Assembly: GCA_905198825.1 (NCBI GenBank)
Contig: CAJKEF010000058.1
Coordinates: 1 to 7,128 of the forward strand
Reading direction: 5' to 3'
Length of the DNA: 7,128 nucleotides
DNA from: an uncultured Collinsella sp.
GTDB taxonomy: Bacteria > Actinomycetota > Coriobacteriia > Coriobacteriales > Coriobacteriaceae
The translations under genes were made by a program, and so were the position numbers. The notes beneath the pieces were generated by a model. That model was not told where the DNA came from, made no database searches, and worked only from the letters and a program-made list of their open reading frames with translations. Below are positions 1-6,343 of this stretch, piece by piece (within the stretch, counting starts at the first letter, position 1; the number at the start of each line of letters is the position of its first letter).

Positions 1-29
1 TTATCTCCTGCGGCCCCGCCTGACATGTG

Positions 30-53
30 CGCGGATGTGTCCGCCAATCCGCG
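30..53 (-). terminator. inverted repeat downstream of the lipoprotein gene, possible terminator
   Basis: CGCGGAT (30-36) and ATCCGCG (47-53) form a perfect 7-bp inverted repeat with a 10-base loop, 18 bases past the lipoprotein stop. There is no T-tract after it on the minus strand, so intrinsic termination would be weak. It could instead be an mRNA 3' stabilising hairpin. Beyond it the minus strand reads AGGAG (8-4), which could be a Shine-Dalgarno for a further gene starting just outside the window. Confidence 0.3.
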
Positions 54-70
54 GCTGATGTTACGTGCCG

Positions 71-913
71 TTACGCGATGGTTGCGCTGTAGGAGGCGAC
101 GTCCTCGTAGGAATCGGTCAGGTAGGCGTCGATGCCGATGGTCGTGTTGACCAGGTCGTCAAGGCTGTCAAGCTCGCCGCTCGAGAATGTGAACTCCTCG
201 GTGGCGTTGGTGCCAGGCATCAGGTGAGCCGAGAACCAGGGTTCCTTCATGGTGCCGTTGACGTTGGTCTTGCCGGAAGGAGCGTAGAAGGTCAGGTCCT
301 TGTCGCTCTTGTTGGTGATGTTGACGACAAAGCCGATGTCGCCCCAGTCGTCCTTGAACTTCTCGGTGATGGTGATGGTGCACAGATCGTCATCGGCGAC
401 GGTGACGGCGGGGGAGATTTCGACGCTCTGGACATCGTCGTCTTCGACGGCCTCATCGATCTCATCTTCCTTCTCGGCCGCCTCGCGATCCTTCTTCACC
501 GTACCGGACAGGTCCTTGTCGGACTTGGTGAAGATAAACTTGTCGCCGTCCACCTCCAGGACGAGCTTGTCGTCCTTGAGCTTCAGATCGTGCGATTCAT
601 CTTCGGCGGTGACGGTTGCGGTGGTGGCGTCCTTGGCCTCCCACTTAAGGTCGACAACCTCAAGGAACAGGTCGAGGGTGCCCGTACCGTCCTCATCGAG
701 GATCAGGATGCAGTTGACGCCCCACTCTTCGAGCATATCCATGTACTCATCGGTGAGCTCTTCGCCATCCAAGGTTCCACCCGAGTACTGCCAGCTGCCG
801 ACGAAGTTGGCCTTGGGGTCTTTGCCGCCGCCGCTGCAGCCCGTCAGGGCAAAGGCGAGCGCCAGGACGCATGTCAGAAATGCGAGTACGGACTTTTTGA
901 ACGTTGTCTTCAT
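71..913 (-). CDS. secreted two-domain acidic lipoprotein
   Basis: A 280-residue predicted lipoprotein, exported and lipid-anchored on the outer face of the membrane. The N-terminus has lysines at 2, 6 and 7, a hydrophobic stretch (about 9-24) and a lipobox L23-T24-G25-C26, so Cys26 is the likely lipidated residue, followed by a Ser/Gly linker. Residues about 36-130 start with a G-S-W motif and alternate short strands, including D-E-D-G-T-G-T, resembling lipocalin-like domains of Firmicutes lipoproteins. A very acidic/charged linker (about 138-162) leads to a C-terminal domain (about 163-280) with an Ig-like strand pattern (VVNITNKSDKDLTF) similar in style to DUF4352-type domains. The start at 913 is chosen because it combines a strong Shine-Dalgarno with the signal peptide; the frame stays open to 1150 but overlaps the SPFH gene. 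It is last of four minus-strand genes, 80 bases after the SPFH stop, so co-transcription is likely but could be reduced by the hairpin between them. Specific function is unknown; domain names are impressions from pattern, not searches. Confidence 0.88.
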   Translation of the reverse strand: MKTTFKKSVLAFLTCVLALAFALTGCSGGGKDPKANFVGSWQYSGGTLDGEELTDEYMDMLEEWGVNCILILDEDGTGTLDLFLEVVDLKWEAKDATTATVTAEDESHDLKLKDDKLVLEVDGDKFIFTKSDKDLSGTVKKDREAAEKEDEIDEAVEDDDVQSVEISPAVTVADDDLCTITITEKFKDDWGDIGFVVNITNKSDKDLTFYAPSGKTNVNGTMKEPWFSAHLMPGTNATEEFTFSSGELDSLDDLVNTTIGIDAYLTDSYEDVASYSATIA

Positions 914-917
914 GGTG

Positions 918-925
918 TCCTCCTT
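918..925 (-). promoter_or_regulatory. strong ribosome binding site that fixes the lipoprotein start
   Basis: On the minus strand this reads AAGGAGGA, four bases before the ATG at 913-911. It is a near-perfect Shine-Dalgarno and immediately precedes a lipoprotein signal peptide. This decides the start against upstream in-frame ATG at 1150. Confidence 0.85.
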
Positions 926-952
926 CTTGTGTGAAAGCCCATAGAAGCAAAT

Positions 953-975
953 GCGGGGGTGGCGGACCCCCCGCC
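953..975 (-). terminator. GC-rich hairpin between SPFH and lipoprotein genes; possible weak terminator or attenuator
   Basis: Read on the minus strand, GCGGGGG (974-968) pairs with CCCCCGC (959-953) over an 8-base loop. An alternative pairing of GGCGG (975-971) with CCGCC (965-961) uses the same left arm. The following bases, ATTTGCTTCTAT, are only moderately T-rich. It lies 19 bases past the SPFH stop and 40 bases before the lipoprotein start, so it may partly terminate or process the operon transcript. The pairing is seen directly; a role in termination is inferred. Confidence 0.4.
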
Positions 976-993
976 AATTACCAGATAGAGGGG

Positions 994-2235
994 CTAGGGC
1001 CTGGGCGTTCCGCAGTTGCTGCAGAACTTGCCGCCGTTTTCGCTGCCGCAGTTGGGGCAGAACCACTTGGCCGGTGCCGGGGCGGGTGCGGGACTGCCAC
1101 ACTCGGGGCAGAACTTGCCGGTGTTGGTGGCGCCGCAAGTGCAGGTCCACGTGCCGGCCGTGGGGGCAGCGGCAGGAGCCGGTGCGGGGGCGGGTGTCGG
1201 AGCCGGCTGCGGGGCGGCCTGCTGCTGTGCCTGGCCGGCGGCGAACAGCTGGCTGGCGTTCATGCCGCCCATGCCGCCCGCAATGCCCATGCCCATAAAG
1301 CCGGCCATCGCGCCGTTGGGGTTGGCGGCTGCCGCGCGCATCGCATCGCTCTGGGCGCTGGCGATGTTGGCGGCTGCCATGGTGGGATCGCGCATGACTG
1401 CGGCCTTCTGCAGGTCCTTGATCATCTGCTCGTCTTCTTGCGAGGCGGCGATGGAGTTGACGCCAAAGCTCACAATCTCGACGCCGCGCAGGTCGCGCCA
1501 GTCGGCCGAGAGGACCTCGTTGAGCGCGCGGGCGAGCTCGGTGGTGTGACCGGGGATGGCGCTGTAGCGAATGCCCATCTCCGAGATCTTGGCAAAGGCG
1601 GGCTGCAGGGCGGTGAGCAGCTCTGACTTAAGCTGGCTGTCGATCTTATCGCGCGTGTAGCTATCGGTCACGTTGCCGCACACGTTGGTGTAGAACAGCA
1701 GCGGGTTGGTGATGCGGTACGAATACTCGCCGTTGCAGCGCACGGAGATGTCGACGTCCAGGCCAATGTTGTTATCGACCACGCGGAAGGGCACGGGCGA
1801 GGCGGTGCCGTACTTGTTGCCGATGATCTCCTTGGTGTTAATGAAGTAGACGCGCTGATCTTTGCCCGCGTCGCCGCCAAAGGTAAAGCGGCTGCCGATA
1901 TTGGCGAACGTCTCCTTGATGGAGTCGCCCAGGTTGCCGCTAAAGACGCTCGGCTCGCTGCCGGTGTCAAAGACAAACTCGCCGGGCTCCAGCGCGACCT
2001 CGATGATCTTGCCGTTTTGCACCACGAGCATGCCCTGGCCGTCGTTGACGGCGATGACGGAGCCGTTGGAGATGACGTTGTCCTCGCCGCGCGTGTTGGA
2101 GCTGCGGCCGCCGGTGCGCTTGCTGCCCTTGCAGGCCAAGACATCAGCGGGCATCGATTCGCAATAGATAAATTCCTTCCACTGGTCGGCCATGACGCCG
2201 CCGGCAGCACCCAATCCAGCTTTCAAGAGTCCCAT
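994..2235 (-). CDS. SPFH-domain protein with two C-terminal zinc ribbons (YdjI/'virion core protein'-like)
   Basis: A 413-residue cytoplasmic protein of the bacterial SPFH (stomatin/prohibitin/flotillin/HflKC) superfamily, YdjI-like branch. Residues about 18-262 are the SPFH region (QWKEFIYCESMPADVL near the start, later ADWRDLRGVEIVSFGVNSIA). A helical segment (about 264-304) follows, then a Met/Gly-rich stretch (310-325) and a Pro/Ala linker (341-360). Two zinc ribbons end the protein: C365/C367 with C376/C379 (first pair spaced CxC) and C393/C396 with C405/C408. No membrane span is visible, so membrane attachment would need a partner. In B. subtilis the related YdjI lies in the pspA operon and is reported to link PspA to the membrane with YdjG and YdjH; transferring that role here is inference. 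The gene follows the zinc-ribbon membrane protein by 48 bases, with AAAGGAAG upstream of the ATG, supporting an operon. Confidence 0.93.
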   Translation of the reverse strand: MGLLKAGLGAAGGVMADQWKEFIYCESMPADVLACKGSKRTGGRSSNTRGEDNVISNGSVIAVNDGQGMLVVQNGKIIEVALEPGEFVFDTGSEPSVFSGNLGDSIKETFANIGSRFTFGGDAGKDQRVYFINTKEIIGNKYGTASPVPFRVVDNNIGLDVDISVRCNGEYSYRITNPLLFYTNVCGNVTDSYTRDKIDSQLKSELLTALQPAFAKISEMGIRYSAIPGHTTELARALNEVLSADWRDLRGVEIVSFGVNSIAASQEDEQMIKDLQKAAVMRDPTMAAANIASAQSDAMRAAAANPNGAMAGFMGMGIAGGMGGMNASQLFAAGQAQQQAAPQPAPTPAPAPAPAAAPTAGTWTCTCGATNTGKFCPECGSPAPAPAPAKWFCPNCGSENGGKFCSNCGTPRP

Positions 2236-2283
2236 GGTGATCTTCCTTTCTCGTCAAAGGCCGGGTGGTATTGGTCAGAATGG

Positions 2284-3606
2284 CTAATCGTCCTTGTTGT
2301 CCTTCATGACAACGGTGGTCTCGGTGTGGCTGAAGGTGTCGTGCTTCTCGGTCAGGTCGAGCTCTCCGCAGTAGTAGTCGGCGTGGGTTGCCTCGTTGGC
2401 CGTCTTGAGCTGGCCTACCAGCAACACGTCCGCGATGATTACGATGATCAGTGGCGCGACGATGTTGATGAGGATGCCCTCGACATCAAAGGTGAGGTAG
2501 TCCGGATCGAAGGCGTTCTCTCCCATAAAGAGAATCTGGGAGAGGACAAACCCGATCACAAAGAACAGCACCGAGGCGATGGCGAGCTTGGGCTTGGAGC
2601 AGGGGAGCTCGCCGACCATGCGACCGGTCTGGCCGTTCATGGCAAACAGATAACTCTTGCCGTTCCACGAGGTGGAAAGCATCCACACGGGGAACAGGGC
2701 GTAGTCGCTGTCTTCCCAGGTGTAGTCGAGCTGCTTGCTTTCGACCGTGGCGTCGTCATATTCGTCGACGACGGTCTCGCGCAGGGCCGAGATCGTGCTC
2801 TCCTCCATGCGGCGCTCGGCACGCGCCTTGCAGGTCTCGCAATCCTCGTCGTAGCGGTTGGCGATGTAACCGGGCATATAGGCGACCGAAAACGGGCGCA
2901 GTGCGTCGTAGTCAAACGGCTCGATGGCGTCCATGTGGCCGTCGGGCATCTTGGACGATCCGTCGACGGGCACGCGCTTAAACGAGATATTTCCCTTGCG
3001 GTAGGCATCGTAGTGGTCGGTGGTCGTGACGGTGCGGTCGGATTCCTCGGTCACGGTCTCGTTGGTCGCATCGAAGTACACTTCGCCGTCAACGCGGGCG
3101 CCGTAGAGCCAAAACGGCACGTAGACACCTTGGACCTCGTCGATGTGGTTGCCGGTGACAAAGCTCTTGGGCAGTAGGATCTTGCCCTTGTAGTGGTCTT
3201 TGAGCGCAGCCATGACATCGTCGCGCCCGAGCTTAAACGGGATCACCAGGTCGGGTGAGAAGTCGCCCGAGAGCTGGCCGGGTGCCACGGCGGAGTTGCC
3301 GCAGTATGGGCAGGTGGTAACGGCGACAGTGCCGTCCGAGACCAGCTCGGCACCGCACGATGAGCAGATGTAGCCGGCGTTTTGAGCCAGCTCCTGCACG
3401 GCATCGTCGACAGCAGGCTTGGGGGCCGCGGCTGCGGCATCGGCTTTGGCATCTGCCTTGTCCTGGCGCTCGCGATAGAGGGCCTCGACTTCTTCGACTT
3501 CAAAACGCGAATCGCAGTAGTCGCAGACGAGCTTTTGCTCGGCACTGGCAAAGTGAAGGGGACCGCCACACGCGGGGCACTGATAGTTGACGCTCTCAAA
3601 GGCCAT
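2284..3606 (-). CDS. membrane protein with two N-terminal zinc ribbons (YdjG-like, TFIIB-type zinc ribbon family)
   Basis: A 440-residue protein with two four-cysteine modules: C10/C13 with C28/C31, and C81/C84 with C99/C102, separated by a charged then Ala-rich linker (about 45-68). A long soluble region follows (about 105-335), containing VQGVYVPFWLYGA, a C-x-x-C in the segment DEDCETCKARAE and ALFPVWMLSTSWNGKSYLFAMNGQTG split across strands. Two hydrophobic spans lie at about 341-360 and 377-398, then a short charged tail (about 400-440). Two spans would put both ends on the same side, presumably the cytoplasm. The order of zinc ribbon, soluble domain and membrane segment matches YdjG-like proteins, the membrane partner of YdjI-type SPFH proteins in B. 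subtilis. The ATG has AAAGGA upstream and is 24 bases after the DUF4428 stop. Family assignment is by architecture and adjacency to the SPFH gene; exact function unknown. Confidence 0.9.
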   Translation of the reverse strand: MAFESVNYQCPACGGPLHFASAEQKLVCDYCDSRFEVEEVEALYRERQDKADAKADAAAAAPKPAVDDAVQELAQNAGYICSSCGAELVSDGTVAVTTCPYCGNSAVAPGQLSGDFSPDLVIPFKLGRDDVMAALKDHYKGKILLPKSFVTGNHIDEVQGVYVPFWLYGARVDGEVYFDATNETVTEESDRTVTTTDHYDAYRKGNISFKRVPVDGSSKMPDGHMDAIEPFDYDALRPFSVAYMPGYIANRYDEDCETCKARAERRMEESTISALRETVVDEYDDATVESKQLDYTWEDSDYALFPVWMLSTSWNGKSYLFAMNGQTGRMVGELPCSKPKLAIASVLFFVIGFVLSQILFMGENAFDPDYLTFDVEGILINIVAPLIIVIIADVLLVGQLKTANEATHADYYCGELDLTEKHDTFSHTETTVVMKDNKDD

Positions 3607-3630
3607 GATCGGTCCTTTCCGTGCCGGAGG

Positions 3631-4368
3631 CTATGCGCCGATGGCGCCGCCGCAGTATTCGCAGCGCCCACTGGCATCGGGAATGGTGGTTGCACCGCAG
3701 AAGGGGCAGGTGACCGCGGTCTTGGGGGCCTTGGCGGCCACGACGCTGTCGCGCGTTTCCTGGCGCAGCTGTACCAGCGCGTCGCGAACTTCGGTTGCCT
3801 GGCGCTTGGCCTCGCGATATTCGATGGAACCGCGCTGATCGATGGTGGAGTCGTTCACGCGCAGGTTGATCTCGGTAAAGTACGGCGTGTTGACGTGAAT
3901 GGTCAGGTTAAAGTCGTAATCCAGGTCATAGCGCGGCGGATTGTAGCTCTCGCGTTCGCCGTCCTTGGTCTCGCGATAGATCTCGGTGCGATGCTCGTCG
4001 ATATCCATGTCGCAGCCAAGTACCTGCGAGAACTCGATGATGTCGGGATTGGCGTCGCGCCAGCGGCTCTGCGAGGTAATGATCAGCAGACCCGCGTCTT
4101 CGTCGAGCATAATATTGGTGCGCCCGGCAGAGAGCGTGCGCGTAGGGTTGAATGAAGCCAGGCGTTCGGCATTGGCCTCGCGGTAGGCGAGTTGCTCGCG
4201 GATATCGTCCGCGGTGCTGGAGCGATAGCCGTGGAAGTAGGGGGAGAGCTTGCCGGCACACTCTTTGCACAGGTAGCCTTCGCTGATCTTGGTCTTTCCC
4301 AAAAGTCCCAGCTCGGTACCGCAAATCGCGCACTCTTTCTTTTCGAACATCTTGTCAAAGAAGCCCAT
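3631..4368 (-). CDS. DUF4428-domain protein with a C-terminal zinc ribbon
   Basis: A 245-residue cytoplasmic protein and probable first gene of the minus-strand operon. The N-terminus is the DUF4428 type: C13/C16 (CAICG), then GLLGKTKISEGYLCKEC with C34/C37, giving a four-cysteine metal site. Next comes SPYF and a helix containing EQLAYREAN (about 55-66). The middle (about 75-190) is a strand-rich domain with LDEDAG, ANPDIIEFSQVLGCDMDIDE, YNPPRYDLDYDF and INLRVNDSTID, features I recognise from DUF4428 proteins of Firmicutes and Actinobacteria. A short helix (about 195-215) precedes a C-terminal zinc ribbon, C221/C224 with C236/C239. There are no membrane spans or signal peptide. The start has GGGAGG a few bases upstream. 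The molecular role of DUF4428 is not known; zinc binding is inferred from the cysteine spacing, and its place beside SPFH and zinc-ribbon membrane proteins suggests it works with them. Confidence 0.9.
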   Translation of the reverse strand: MGFFDKMFEKKECAICGTELGLLGKTKISEGYLCKECAGKLSPYFHGYRSSTADDIREQLAYREANAERLASFNPTRTLSAGRTNIMLDEDAGLLIITSQSRWRDANPDIIEFSQVLGCDMDIDEHRTEIYRETKDGERESYNPPRYDLDYDFNLTIHVNTPYFTEINLRVNDSTIDQRGSIEYREAKRQATEVRDALVQLRQETRDSVVAAKAPKTAVTCPFCGATTIPDASGRCEYCGGAIGA

Positions 4369-4486
4369 GGCTGCCTCCCATCAACAGGTAGCGTGTGTCA
4401 CTTTTGATGATGGGGGAGTGCGCGATCTTTCACGATACCCAGACGGCTCAACGAGTCTCCACAACTGGGACACATGGCCCATTTTT

Positions 4487-4521
4487 GATTAGTCGTTGGG
4501 GACGTTCTTAAACGACTAGTC
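4487..4521. repeat. hairpin unit A of the GGGGAC array
   Basis: TAGTCGTT (4490-4497) and AACGACTA (4511-4518) form a perfect 8-bp stem around the 13-base loop GGGGACGTTCTTA. The stem extends to 11 pairs (4487-4497 with 4511-4521) if one T-G position is allowed. Confidence 0.7.
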
Positions 4522-4545
4522 GCGGGGGACGCTCTTTGTCGAAGG

Positions 4546-4574
4546 CACTCATTGGGGACGTACTTAAATGAGTG
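4546..4574. repeat. hairpin unit B of the GGGGAC array
   Basis: CACTCATT (4546-4553) and AATGAGTG (4567-4574) form a perfect 8-bp stem around the 13-base loop GGGGACGTACTTA. The loop differs from unit A at one base, while both stem arms differ in a paired way. Confidence 0.7.
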
Positions 4575-4701
4575 GTAGTTGGAGACACTCCTGGCCGAGC
4601 TAGAGATCGCGCGCGTCCCTTCTGGTCCATGCGGCTCAAAATCGCGGCGTGATGTGGACGGCTGGGGTCGAATTGGCAGCATTTCGAGCCTGGCTTCGAT
4701 A

Positions 4702-4730
4702 TTGAGACTGGTTCTTTATTAAAATAGATT
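4702..4730 (+). promoter_or_regulatory. possible sigma-70 type promoter for the LuxR-type regulator
   Basis: TTGAGA (4702-4707) and TAGATT (4725-4730) are separated by 17 bases in the most AT-rich patch of the intergenic region. A transcript from about 4737 would give a leader of roughly 24 bases to the ATG at 4761, and would start too close to the TTG at 4740 to give it a leader. The -10 matches consensus at four of six positions, so this is tentative. Confidence 0.4.
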
Positions 4731-4760
4731 TCCAGACAATTGAGCGGCTGGGGGTTAACC

Positions 4761-6305
4761 ATGAGGGGCATGGGAGACACAACCGCATATTTGCGTCGGG
4801 GCATTCGGGAGATTATATGCCTGGCGCTGTTCTTCTTCACGTTTTTGGCGTGCGAGTATCTTTTTGATGTGCGCATGGCCGAGTTCGTGCCATCGAGTGA
4901 GGTCGTCATCTACGAGAGCATCGTTGTCGGCGCGAGCGTGATTGGCTTTTTCGTGCGCCCATTTCTGTACTATCGCCGTCCCCAGACGATCGATGCGACG
5001 AGCGATATTACGGGCGTGCTGTTGGTATCGGCGTTGCTGCTGATGATTATGGCAGTGCGGTTTGAGGTGGTAATTGCCGGCGGTTTGGTGGCGTGCTGTG
5101 CGTTGGGCTATTGCGGATCGACCGCCCATGCCAATCTTGCGCGGCGTTTTGCGCAGACGCCCTGCCTGGCGCGCGCCGTGGCGGTTTCCTATGCTGCGGG
5201 CATTTTGGTGCAGGTGCTCAACCATATGGTGATGCCTGCGGGCATTCCCCAGCAGTCTGCTCTCATTGCCTGTGCGATTGCGCTGGTGGGGCTGCTTCAC
5301 GGTGCCCGCCGCGCTAAATTGCGTGATGAGCCTGCGCCCGAGTTCGAGGCCGAGATTGCCGAGCTATCGGTCGATGCGTCGGAGCGTAGCGCCAGGTGGC
5401 ACGATGACCCCGAGGCAAAGGCGGCCTTTCAGGGTGCCGCGGTGCGTCTGACGGTGGCGACTGCTTGCCTCACCGGCGTGTTCGCGGCCCTCAATGCCGG
5501 CCTTACGACCTCGCATGCTGCTGGCGCTATCGATCTGGGCGACTGGCCGCGCTTGCTGCTGGTTGTGAGCGCCCTTGCCGCCGGCGTCCTGTATGACCTG
5601 CGTGGGCGTTCGTATATGAATATCATCATGACGTGCGCCGCCATGCTGTCCACGCTCTCGTTCTTTGTGCTTATCACCGATGGCAACGGCGGCAACACGC
5701 TTGCCGCCACGATCATCTTTTACCTTGGCACGGGCTTTTTCGTGGTGTTCTTCACCGCGAAGTTCGCCGCGATTTCGATGTATGCCCGCTGGGCGTATCT
5801 GTGGCCGTGCATGGGCCGTGTTATCAACAACGTTTGCTCGATACTCGTGACGGCTCCGGCGGTGGCGATTATCTCGAGTCAAAACGTGCTGGCGGCAGTG
5901 AGCGTCGTGCTCGTGCTGTTTGTCGGCATCGCGATTTCGCTGTTGGGACAGTTTGGACAAGACGGTGAGGGCGAGGCGGCGCACGGCGGGCTGGCGCTTG
6001 CCACCGACGATCTTGGTGGGGATCTTGCGCCCACATGCTCCGACTCCGAGCCCGTGGAAGCAGCGGAGCTTACGTCCGATGAACGCCTTGATGCCTTCGT
6101 CGCCACCTTTGGGCTTACAGAGCGCGAGCGCGATATTCTTGAGGTCTTGGTCGTTTCGGACCAGAGCGTTCAGGACATCGCCACAACGCTCTTTCTTTCG
6201 CGCTCCACGCTCTACCGCCACATTTCCTCGATCAACAAAAAGGCCGGTACCGCCTCGCGTGTGGCCCTTATCAACTTCTTCTGGTCCTGGACGCCCAAGG
6301 ACTAG
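4761..6305 (+). CDS. twelve-span membrane protein with C-terminal LuxR-type helix-turn-helix
   Basis: A 514-residue membrane-tethered transcriptional regulator. I count twelve hydrophobic segments, starting near residues 18-36, 46-71, 83-99, 101-119, 138-158, 164-180, 228-249, 263-279, 285-306, 312-338, 348-371 and 376-398. A soluble loop (about 181-227) sits between spans 6 and 7, a 6+6 plan like major facilitator transporters. An acidic linker (about 400-445) leads to a LuxR/GerE-type DNA-binding domain at about 452-510: LTERERDILEVL, then SVQDIATTLFLSRSTLYRHI and INKKAG. There is no receiver or PAS domain, so the membrane part is the presumed sensor. This architecture is abundant in Coriobacteriia, where members often lie beside the genes they control. 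ATG 4761 is preferred, with GGGGG six bases upstream and a leader from the putative promoter. Alternatives are TTG 4740 (adds 7 residues, no ribosome site) and ATG 4770. Ligand and targets are unknown. Confidence 0.92.
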   Translation: MRGMGDTTAYLRRGIREIICLALFFFTFLACEYLFDVRMAEFVPSSEVVIYESIVVGASVIGFFVRPFLYYRRPQTIDATSDITGVLLVSALLLMIMAVRFEVVIAGGLVACCALGYCGSTAHANLARRFAQTPCLARAVAVSYAAGILVQVLNHMVMPAGIPQQSALIACAIALVGLLHGARRAKLRDEPAPEFEAEIAELSVDASERSARWHDDPEAKAAFQGAAVRLTVATACLTGVFAALNAGLTTSHAAGAIDLGDWPRLLLVVSALAAGVLYDLRGRSYMNIIMTCAAMLSTLSFFVLITDGNGGNTLAATIIFYLGTGFFVVFFTAKFAAISMYARWAYLWPCMGRVINNVCSILVTAPAVAIISSQNVLAAVSVVLVLFVGIAISLLGQFGQDGEGEAAHGGLALATDDLGGDLAPTCSDSEPVEAAELTSDERLDAFVATFGLTERERDILEVLVVSDQSVQDIATTLFLSRSTLYRHISSINKKAGTASRVALINFFWSWTPKD

Positions 6306-6343
6306 CGTATGAGCCGCCGCCCAGTTCCTTACTCTAACGGGGG

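Larger units (their letters stand above)
4466..4592. repeat. degenerate array of GGGGAC-core palindromic units (REP-like)
   Basis: Related cores begin at 4467 (GGGACACATGGCCC), 4498 (GGGGACGTTCTTA), 4525 (GGGGACGCTCTTT), 4554 (GGGGACGTACTTA) and 4581 (GGAGACACTCCT), spaced 31, 27, 29 and 27 bases. At a larger scale 4490-4545 and 4546-4601 align as a 56-base tandem duplication with about 38 identical positions by hand count. Two units are clear hairpins and the others are decayed. The style resembles REP/BIME elements linked to Y1-type (RAYT) transposases; that link is inference, as no transposase is in the window. Confidence 0.65.
4369..4760. other. divergent intergenic region
   Basis: This 392-base stretch separates the divergent minus-strand operon and the LuxR-type gene, so it should hold promoters for both. 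The centre (4466-4592) carries a degenerate hairpin repeat array. The right side has an AT-rich patch (4709-4733) with a plausible plus-strand promoter. For the minus strand I see only weak -10-like matches (for example TATCGT, complement of 4432-4437) without a matching -35, so no operon promoter is called. Short open frames here have no ribosome binding site or recognisable product. No RNA gene is recognised. Confidence 0.7.

Noticed and set aside
168..383. Minus-strand frame with a run of histidines resembling a metal-binding peptide
   Set aside because: It is a shifted reading of the GAT/GGT-rich part of the lipoprotein gene, with no start signals.
65..934. 289-codon plus-strand open frame
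   Set aside because: Antisense to the lipoprotein gene; Gly/Val/Asp-rich shadow with no recognisable domain.
914..1150. 79-residue N-terminal extension of the lipoprotein frame up to 1150
   Set aside because: It overlaps the SPFH zinc-ribbon coding end, lacks a ribosome site, and would bury the lipoprotein signal peptide.
904..3177. Long plus-strand open frames (904-1626, 2017-3177) with no stop
   Set aside because: Antisense to the SPFH and zinc-ribbon genes, which have clear family motifs; long shadows are expected at this GC content.
3382..4155. 257-codon plus-strand open frame
   Set aside because: Antisense to the zinc-ribbon and DUF4428 genes, with no domain or ribosome site.
4466..4592. 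CRISPR array suggested by the 27-31 base period
   Set aside because: The conserved part is only about 13 bases, flanked by arms that pair with each other; repeats are degenerate and there are no constant-length unique spacers or cas genes.
4398..4909. Minus-strand open frames in the intergenic region (4398-4682, 4508-4909)
   Set aside because: Low-complexity translations running through the repeat array, one of them into the antisense of the regulator; no ribosome site or family similarity.
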